Assembly: GCA_009801015.1 (NCBI GenBank)
Contig: VHZZ01002141.1
Span: 18,194-40,307, forward strand
DNA: 22,114 bases
Reading direction: 5' to 3'
Source of the DNA: Silene noctiflora
Taxonomy: Eukaryota > Streptophyta > Magnoliopsida > Caryophyllales > Caryophyllaceae
Below are positions 14,679-22,114 of the stretch, one piece after another. Numbering within the stretch: position 1 is the stretch's first letter; each line of letters starts with the position of its first letter. Made by a program: the position numbers and the translations under genes. The notes beneath the pieces are model-generated. The model saw only the letters and a program-made list of their open reading frames with translations, was not told where the DNA came from and searched no databases.

Positions 14679-14970
14679 CTGCTGATGGCGGTGATGAGAC
14701 TCATCCTTAACAGCAAGCCATGTTCTAGTACAAGTTGAATGGCTTTCGCGTAACTGAAAAGTGCGATTCTCATTCTATTTAAGTTGCCTTGGATAATGTT
14801 TTGCTAAGATAGCCGGATTTGCCACCGTTCCATGTTTTATAGATCCGACAGTTGTCTTGGGTGGTTTTTTTCGTGCCAACTGTTCCAAGTTTATGTATCT
14901 TGCGTTTTACATCGGACTCTCAGTACAGCAAAGTATGTGATTGATTAGTGTCTGAAAGATGCGCAGTACT

Positions 14971-15131
14971 ACCCGCTTAAGACGGTGTAACTCGTAAAGT
15001 TAAAACGGGACAAATAATATCTCGCTTGTATAGCTAAGACGCATATATCTTGATATTTCCGAGGCATTCTATTTTTGTTTTATTTAGCATATTAGACCCG
15101 TTTTAAGCTGATGAATAAACGGAAATTTGCG
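14971..15131. repeat. Probable MITE between convergent genes
   Basis: CTTAAGACGG...AAAGTTAAAACGGGACAAAT at 14977-15014 is matched in inverted orientation by the segment at about 15092-15125 (agacccgttttaagctgatg...aaacggaaattt). It belongs to the gacgg/acccgttttaa vocabulary seen at 515-552 and 7061. A short repeat containing GCGCA occurs on both sides, but I could not fix the duplication. It separates the 3' ends of two convergent genes (stops at 14678 and 15417). Confidence 0.5.
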
Positions 15132-15416
15132 CATATCAAAAATAGAAGTTAACTGACAGAGGTGATGGACAGGCAGTTCATCAATACCTTATTTACTGAA
15201 TGCACTGTCAAACAATGAGTTATCAACCAGCAATGTGATATTTACAGTCAATTTCCGGATTTCAGGCAACAAATTTGATGGAAATGTGAATCAACTTTCC
15301 AAGTCGTAACTGTACAATCACATCGAAATCAAGTACATCGTGGAGGTTTAGTAGGCTAGAATTTACATTTCGGGAGCCAAGCTAGGAGATACACGGTGTG
15401 TACGAGATTCAGATGT

Positions 15417-18400
15417 TCACCAATCAAGTTTACGGTATAAATCTGACAATGCATCATAGAGGATGGCAGCAGCAGGTGGTCTAGGTAATGGACCAAGCAG
15501 GATATCGGACGCTTTCAGAGATGAATTCCCGTAAAATCTAGCATTTTCTTTATGACGAGTAGTGACGATATTGCTCTCAATTGAACATCCAACAAATGCA
15601 CCTGCACGATTTTGATGTTAATTAGCAGGTGGATTAGTTCTTCAGCCAGATACCGAAATAGCGATTTTCTAGGGGAAACATATTGAGAATTTTATGATTA
15701 TGATTGTGCGGATGACATTGAAATTAACAAAGATGTTCACGATGGCGAATTAGCAACGTAGCTCGGAATCATGATAATTTCATGCAGATGCTCAAGAATA
15801 ACATATACTTCGTACTAATTAGAGAGTCAAAATACCACTTAGCCACACAATAAGCACCTCAAGTTATCAGGAGACAGAGAGGAGATAGAAGCCACAACTG
15901 CAAAATTTTACAGAATCCGAAATTGCAGACTGTCTATGACTCTATGTCAAAATGTTCAATCTTCCCTCCGTCTCACAAGAAACGAGTATATGCTGAAAAT
16001 GTCACTTAAATTACACGGAAAATTCACGTGGTACCCTTGAACTTTGTCATTTTGCACATAGTACCCAACTTTTTGAGTTTGTGTACATTATACCCTCCAT
16101 GTTTAATTTTCATGCACAACATATCCTTTTCGTCGCTGTAAAAAAATTCAATTGCGCATAACTCCTAGATCGGAATTCAGAATCGGCCAAATGTTTTTCC
16201 TAAGATGATTATCTAGTCATAATTAACGATTTGAGGAAAAAAAAATTGCCGACAGACATTTTATAGGGTTTTTTTAACGAAAATCTCAAATCAACCATAT
16301 TTTCGATCTTAAATTTCCGAATGACCATTTTCGTTTTATCAACTTATAGATCTCGAAAAGTTAATCAATTTGAAAAAAAAAATTAATCAATTCCGATTTA
16401 AGCTCTATAATTTATGAGCAATTGAAAATTATAAAAACGATAAAAAAGTTATGTTATGCTTGTAAATCATATTTCATGTGCACAAACTTAAAAAGTTGGA
16501 TACCACGCGAAAAATGGCAAAGTTCGAGGGTACCACGTTAATTTTCCGTAAATTATAAAGAGTCGATCAAAAAGATAACACATTTCATCTTTAGTGCGCA
16601 GGAGAAGTGAGCGCTGGTCTCAAATGATCAAAGGGAAAGAGTAACAAGTACAGTGGTTAATCCAAAGAAAATTATATATTCAGGCTTCCTTCCACTAATA
16701 ACGGTTTGCTTCAACTTAAACAACTCCGAATAGGTTCAAGGACTCCCTCTAATGGTTACTCTGGGGTCTCACATCTCTATTCTCTACATACTTCTGTAGA
16801 TAATATTTAATTCGAGACTTGCTCACATCAGAATATCAGATCATGCTAACCAAATTATCCCAATGGCTGAAAGACTCCCATCCTATATTAACAATGTAGA
16901 GAGATGGTTTCGAATGACGCATAATGGAAATCATGCCGAGATTAGCATCAAACGACAGCTGTTTTTTTTAATAAAAAAAGAGCGAGTGTAGAGTATTTTT
17001 GCTTAATTCCATCATAGCGCAAAACCAAACCATTGAAGAAGAAACACACAAAACCGAAAAACAGCATATGTTAGGCTCTATTGGTAATGAAACATCATGT
17101 CAAATTGCGGAAGTTTGTATTTTGATGTTCTCTTGTGAAAAGGAAAGTACTTAATGCTACCTCTAGCATCATAGGTGAAGGACAATAATGCTGTATCGAT
17201 AACACGTTAGCAACATACCTTTACTGCAGCTGTAAGTATAGCACGCCGCGCAGCCTCCATCGCCAGCACGTATATCAGCTTCTGCTGCCCGTCCAATTAC
17301 TCCAGCAGCTGCACTCATGCCAGCACCAAAAGAGATGTGCATGTTTCCTCCAAACATCTTGACTGCCTCATTAGTTCTCAACACAATTATGAAGTCCGTG
17401 AATTCTCCTCCTACCTATTCATGTTCATAGAAAAAGCCAGTATTAAATATCCGGCATGCAGGACAAAGAATAAGCCGGCAGTCAGGGAGGGTTCAGGGTT
17501 GGTTTAATAAAGGCAGATTTTGCAATTATAAAAGTATCATTAGGATAACTTGTATGACCAAAAATTGCCACAATAGGAAAGAAAAAGAAGCGGCATGAAA
17601 AAAACCACCCAAAAAGAAATATGTAAAGAAATGCAAGGATAGAGAGAATTTATATCAATCTCAATCAATAAAAATAACTATTTGACTTTTGACGTCATAT
17701 CTAAGAAAAACATTTGAAGGTCAAAAATAAGAAAAGCAGAGTAATATAATGATAGTATTAGTATATTATTTCAGTGTCAAAACAAGGAAGATCCGAGTAT
17801 CTTACTTGAGCTCCCCAACCAAAACCAAAAGACGCAATAGCAGAAGGAGCAGACCAAGATCCATCTTTCCTTCGAGCAACAACCAAACCCGTACCAACTT
17901 TGTAGGTCATCACTGTACCAACCTTCGCAACAGTAATAATTGCAAGGCCTTTTGCTTGCTTTAAGATTGCATCTGGGATAGACTTTTCCGGTGATAGAGC
18001 ACCAATCTGTGCAGTCATTCGTCAGAAAAACTTGTAAATATTAACTTCTAAAATAATTTGTTAATCTTATCAATCTTTACACGTTCCTCTGAGAGCCATG
18101 CACAAGTTACGTAAAAGTCATTCCACTGGAAAAGATACTTATGACGTAATCATAACCATTCTAATAGTTTGAGTCTTTAACGAAGCATGGTTGTAAATAT
18201 GGGTTGCAACACCAAATCGTGACACAATAATAAAGGTTTCAAAGGTTGTGTGGAATAAATGATATGTAAGGCAATTACCTTGTTGTAGCCTTTGAGGGTA
18301 TTTGTAGATTTGTAAATCTCATATTCCATCGACTGGCCCCACGGGAAATTAAGCCAAGATCTCAAGGTGCTGAGGTCAGTCAAATCATGGGTTGGCATTT

Positions 18401-20526
18401 GAGCAGCACGACTGACTTGATCCATCAAACACCCTTGCACAGACTCCAAACGCACACAACAGACATCACAAACACGTTTTGGGTTAGATTCATGGAACTT
18501 CACAGGCAAAAGGCTCCTCCCTTTTGAGCATTCATTGCAAAATAATCCACCACAAAAACGACAATGATGCCTGGAGCAAATGATAGGGTGAAAACGCACA
18601 CTGCAAAGCATGCAAGCTGAAGTAGAACTATCAGGAAGCCAACGGGGAGGTTCAGCCTCTAGAATCTCCTGCACATTAACTGCAGCTGCCTCTGTGAGAG
18701 TTTGAGCCATTTCATTCCAAGCTTGTTCCAGAAAGTTAGCAGATATCCATGAGATTTGACGCTGATGAAAATCACCCGAAGCCAGTGCCCTCACCTTCCC
18801 ACCAGCCGCAGTAGCCATTTCCGTAAATACGTCCCACAACGTTAGCTCTTTTTCTCCACCAACAAAATGATTCCAGTCCATGTCAGCATCAGGGAGGTAA
18901 CCCCCATTTGCAGAAGCATTATTACCCCAACTTTCATGTTTGTTTTCTGGCAGAGGTGGGACAGACACAGGAATCCAGAAGCCAGTTTCTTCAGAAACAG
19001 GGGTATCATAGAAGAAGTATTTACCATTCTTTTGAGTCCCAGCAATAGGACTGTTTGATACAATATCTTTTATTTCTTTTTCCTGAACATCATCAGCTAA
19101 TCCATCGTTACTTGTTTCCTCATGTCCCTCTGCTTCCTTCAAATTCTGATTACAGGAACCCATTATTATTCACCCCCAACAGAAGTTAAAGCAGAAGGCA
19201 TGCAGCAGTAATGTGGAATAAAAGCACAGAGATCCTAAACATAGTATAGAAAGATATTGATGCAAAACAAATCCCACAGTTGACTATACCAGTCATCACA
19301 GATACGAGCAGCATATAAACAGAACAATATGCTACCTCAATCTATCCCTCTTCTTTTGGGTATAGGTGTCAACAGCTGACTTGAAATTTCTATCAACGAA
19401 ACGAGATCATCTCAAAAACCTAAGCCTGCAACTATATCCCTATTGTGAGTCAGTACCACCAGAATTCTAGCGCCTTCATTCAGTTACTGATATAACAATG
19501 CTCTAATCCTAATTTACTTCTATCGAACTCCTAAATAAGAATTACTCCTAAACTTTCTGCCCAACCTTCGGCATATCAGTCCTCTACACTCCACCTCTTA
19601 CGACTTGAGGACTTGCCAAACTTATTATCATCATCAAACAAAGTTAACATTAATAAAATTTTCAACAATATAACTCGAGCAAATATCCCATTGTTTCGAT
19701 TTCTAGACAGATTTCGAAGCAAATATCCCTTTTTCATTATTGTCCATTATTCTCTTAAACCGCTTCCGCGCAATTTTCGTATCAACAAAAAAGCTTACAA
19801 AATCTCAAATAATATCTTCAACCATTTTCCCTTAATGACACAAGGACAAGTTCACAACTATCATAGAAACCATTATTATCCTACCTTCCGGTTCGGGCAC
19901 GCTTTTAAAACTAATTACCCTACCATACTTAACCCTTTCTTCACCCTTTTCCAAACTCTCTCCAATCTAACAAGAAACTATAATCAATGCCTTTATGATC
20001 CATACTCAAAGCATCAATGGAATCACTTCACCATGAAAATTCAAACCATTAGATGCAAAAACAAATCAAGTAAATCAACCCAATACAAAAACAACACCAA
20101 TTTACCAAAAAACAGTAACTTTCAATTACCCAACAGTAATTCAAGCAAAATGGCACCAAATCAACATCTGAAACTTTCCACCATATATGCTAATTACTCT
20201 AAAGCAGCAAAATTTAATCAAACCAACTAATTATCTGATGAAAAAATTATCTGGGCGCTGTAAAAAACCTGAAATTAAAGTAAAAAAAAGCAGCAGAATT
20301 ACTAATTTACCACCTAAAACTTTCCACCATGTATACTAATCACTCAAAAGCTGCAAACTTTAATCAACCCAACTAATTACCTGATCAAAAAATGATCTGG
20401 GTGCTGTAAAAAAACTGAAATTAAAGTAAAAAAGCAGTAAAAATGTAAAAAAATTACCTGCTGAGGAAAAATTCGAGGTTCATAATCATCAAGTTCAATT
20501 TTTGGGTATTGAAGATTACCCTCCAT
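15417..20526 (-). CDS. FYVE and SYLF domain protein (CFS1/CFS2-like endosomal adaptor)
   Basis: Five exons in transcription order: 20458-20526, 18279-19145, 17806-18006, 17219-17414, 15417-15601, joining in frame to 505 residues. The FYVE zinc finger spans about residues 192-257 with all hallmarks: WLPD, CMLC, RHHCRFCGGLFC, and RVCDVC; it should bind PI3P on endosomes. The SYLF (Ysc84-type) domain follows from about 298 to the end (SIPDAILKQAKGLAIITVAK, DGSWSAPSAIASFGFGWGAQ, AAEADIRAGDGG) and binds membranes. This architecture is that of Arabidopsis CFS1 (At3g43230) and its paralogue At1g29800; the WLNFPWGQSMEYEIYK linker looks closer to the latter. The family is linked to autophagosome-endosome maturation and cell-death control. 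The exon 2 acceptor at 19146 is the least certain: an in-frame TGA lies 12 bases above an alternative ATG at 19163, so translation from that ATG is possible if exon 1 is not used. Confidence 0.92.
16016..16548. mobile_element. Mutator-type MITE in FYVE-SYLF intron 4
   Basis: About 75-bp terminal inverted repeats: CGGAAAATTCACGTGGTACC at the left and CGGAAAATTAACGTGGTACC on the reverse strand at the right, continuing into gaactttg and the ccaacttttt/gtttgtg segments. Flanks TAAATTACA (16007-16015) and TAAATTATA (16549-16557) match at 8 of 9. It lies in the 1617-bp intron 15602-17218. A Stowaway-like half end (ccctccgtctcacaag) precedes it at 15964. Confidence 0.85.
19146..20457 (-). other. First intron of the FYVE-SYLF gene
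   Basis: A 1312-base intron. The plus strand across 19613-20230 keeps a 205-codon open frame that is Asn/Lys/Thr/Pro-rich and low in complexity; I treat it as chance openness in A/C-rich intron sequence. The intron also contains a local duplication at 20171-20437. Confidence 0.65.
20171..20437. repeat. Diverged tandem duplication next to exon 1 (offset 146 bp)
   Basis: Copy one at about 20171-20293 and copy two at about 20317-20436 share AAACTTTCCACCAT, TTTAATCAAACCAACTAATT (with substitutions), ATCTGGGCGCTGTAAAAAA and GAAATTAAAGTAAAAAA in the same order. The second copy ends about 20 bases from the exon 1 splice donor (minus-strand GTAAT at 20453-20457). Confidence 0.85.
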
Positions 20527-20889
20527 AACAAAATCAGTCAATAATTAAACCCACCATGAACAATACAAAGAAAAAAAAAAATTAATCAATTGAAAATCAA
20601 AATTATTTGTTTGAAAAAGTTAATTGATTATAATTAAAAACAATTAATTAAGTATCTATGATGATAATTGAAGTTGAATAATTAGGGTTGAATAATTAGA
20701 TGAAAAAAGGGGTGAATAATTTCGATGAAAATGAGTATAATTTGAATGGAAAAGGAAGCAAAAGAGGGCAAAGGAGGATTAGACTCGCCATTGACGTGAC
20801 CTGTACGTACTTAAACGTCTAAGATTAAGTCTTCTTTAATTTGATTAAATTAAAGTTTGTGATTTACTCTTTGGAATAAGTCTTCTAAA
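20527..20889 (-). promoter_or_regulatory. Upstream region of the FYVE-SYLF gene
   Basis: This is the sequence between the start codon and the Helitron at 20890. It is AT-rich, and on the coding strand it carries a pyrimidine-rich stretch (ctcttttgcttccttttcc, complement of about 20748-20768). No convincing TATA box was found; the promoter position is inferred from location only. Confidence 0.4.
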
Positions 20890-21519
20890 CTAGTTTTAAA
20901 CCTGTGCAAAAAATGCACGGGTCGTAATAAAAATGCGTTGTTATTATTGGATATATAAGAATATAAATGAGTGTTATTAAATGTGCAATGTCGTAATATT
21001 ATAAATAACTCTATAATTCAAGATTCGACGTAATATAATTTCAGTAGCGGTCTTCATTCTGATGACATAATACGGTTTTTCATCATTAGCATAATTAACC
21101 TACATATAATGTACATATAATTTAAAGAAAAAAAAACGGTTTTCATTCTGTGACAATGGTTTTCATCATTAACGTAATTAAACTAAACGATTCAATCTAT
21201 TAGTCGCTGTTTCAAATGACTATCACGAGGNTATCACCCAAGTTGGGTAATATTTGGAAATTTTATTAATTTTTGTAATTGTAATTTGAAAATTTTATTA
21301 ATTTGTTAGGAGTAGGAGGACGAATATTTGATTTTTTGTAATTGTATAATGTATGGTTTTGTGTAAATGTGCAATCTTAATTAAATAAGTTTAAAAAAAT
21401 AGAGTGTAATTAATTTTGTATAGATCATGGGGTACCCACGTAGGAAAAAAAAGAAAAAAAGAAAATTTATAGCAGCCAATAGAAATCCTTTAAAAGACTC
21501 GTCTTTTATATTATGTAGA
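20890..21519 (-). mobile_element. Non-autonomous Helitron (630 bp), minus strand
   Basis: On the minus strand it starts A|TCTACATAATATAAAAGACG and ends CTAG|T at 20890-20893, so it sits between A and T. The terminator hairpin is CCCGTGCA-TTTTT-TGCACAGG (20901-20921), eight pairs including one G-T, 7 bases before CTAG. No coding capacity. The 5' segment with gacgagtcttttaaagg and ttctattggctgct is a recurring plant Helitron head. One ambiguous base (n) lies inside at 21231. Confidence 0.85.
21231..21231. other. Ambiguous base
   Basis: The only n in the window, inside the second Helitron. It may mark a heterozygous or unresolved position in the assembly. Confidence 0.95.
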
Positions 21520-21929
21520 TGGATCGGGTTGAATCGGGTTTAGTCAGGATTTAGTCGATATTGATTCGTCTAAAGTTTATTTGAGTAGGAATGCATCGGG
21601 TTATATAGAACAAAAGGATGGTGAGGTGAGTTTATTAATTTAGATAAATCTGTTAATGTGGGAATATAGAATCCGAACCTAGCTGGTTAGGAGTTAGGAC
21701 CAGTATAAACATGGTTCGATGTCTAGTCCTATCGTAAATTGAATTTCGGTCCACAAAATTGAACCAATGTGATACTCCGTGTAATTTAGGCATTAGATAA
21801 AAGAAAAATCGAGTTAAATACAATAACTTATAACCCCGCCGTTTGGATGTTAATAATCATGTTTTCATTAAGATACTGTATTTCAGATCGACAATTACTT
21901 AAATACGTTCCGTATCGCTATAAAGTCAA
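21520..21929. other. Intergenic stretch with decayed CGGGT and GGTCC words
   Basis: Positions 21522-21605 hold gatcgggttgaatcgggttta and related words, and 21697-21760 holds ggaccagt...tcggtccac, reminiscent of the hAT-island repeats. No terminal repeats or duplications could be fixed. No gene is seen. Confidence 0.4.
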
Positions 21930-22114
21930 AAAGTCAAGGATTTTTCTATATGGTAACCCTTAACTTTTTCAGATCCCACATGGTAACCCTGTAAATTAGA
22001 AAACTAAATTGGTAACCCTGAAGTCAATTAATTGCAATTAGCGTGACCTTTAACTCTAATTCTGTCAATTTAAAACGTTAAGTGTCTTATGTGGCATATG
22101 ACATGGATGTGGGG
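21930..22114. repeat. Left part of a repeat with GGTAACCCT words, cut by the window edge
   Basis: tatggtaacccttaacttttt, catggtaaccctgta and ttggtaaccctga recur at about 35- to 40-base spacing. This resembles the terminal region of the 'ggtaccc...gaactttg' MITE class, one of which lies at 16016-16548. The other end is outside the window, so class and boundaries remain open. Confidence 0.4.

Noticed and set aside
19613..20230. 205-codon plus-strand frame
   Set aside because: Lies in the first intron of the FYVE-SYLF gene, is dominated by Asn/Lys/Thr/Pro/Ser, shows no known motif and overlaps a local duplication; chance openness is likelier.
7394..20526. Functional gene cluster linking the PR-1-like, unknown and FYVE-SYLF genes
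   Set aside because: No shared pathway, co-orientation or duplicated members; proximity alone is not support.

Overview
This window is plant nuclear DNA, almost certainly from a eudicot. It has small exons with GT/AG introns, genes typical of plants (WRN-like RecQ helicase, PR-1/CAP protein, FYVE-SYLF protein), and a dense population of short non-autonomous transposons. The MITE vocabulary (gacgg/ccgtc palindromes, 'actccgtat' words) suggests Caryophyllales, but that is an impression and not a computed placement.

Layout. (1) 13-6400, plus strand: the 3' part of a RecQ-family DNA helicase gene, nine exons from helicase motif III to a stop. Its introns carry an Au-type SINE, three Stowaway elements (two nested) and weaker SINE- or tRNA-like fragments. 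(2) 6695-6899: a hairpin Mutator-type MITE. (3) 7394-7906, minus strand: an intact single-exon PR-1-like CAP gene with its own TATA box, ending in an 11-residue CAPE-type peptide. (4) 8081-12804: a 4.7-kb gene-free block of mobile elements. It holds five hAT-like elements filled with degenerate short tandem words, a Helitron of 814 bp, a Mutator-type MITE that received one of the hAT elements, and a tRNA-containing element nested in the last hAT-like island. (5) 12873-14678, plus strand: a three-exon gene for an uncharacterised, probably organelle-targeted protein with a CX2CX5C motif. (6) 15417-20526, minus strand: a five-exon FYVE-SYLF gene (CFS1/CFS2-like, endosome/autophagy), convergent with gene 5 and carrying a MITE in its fourth intron. 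(7) 20890-21519: a second Helitron, upstream of the FYVE-SYLF gene. (8) 21520-22114: no gene; the start of another repeat lies at the right edge.

The four genes show no common pathway (DNA repair helicase, secreted defence protein, unknown organellar protein, endosomal adaptor), so I see no operon-like or clustered system. The strongest collective signal is the transposon landscape. At least eleven elements can be delimited from their ends and target-site duplications. Several lie directly against gene 5' ends: hAT elements 60 bp above the PR-1 TATA box and 68 bp above the start codon of the unknown gene, and a Helitron about 360 bp above the FYVE-SYLF start. The most unusual part is a set of hAT-like elements that share terminal structure but carry different internal repeat words. 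All exon boundaries were derived by hand from splice signals and reading-frame continuity.
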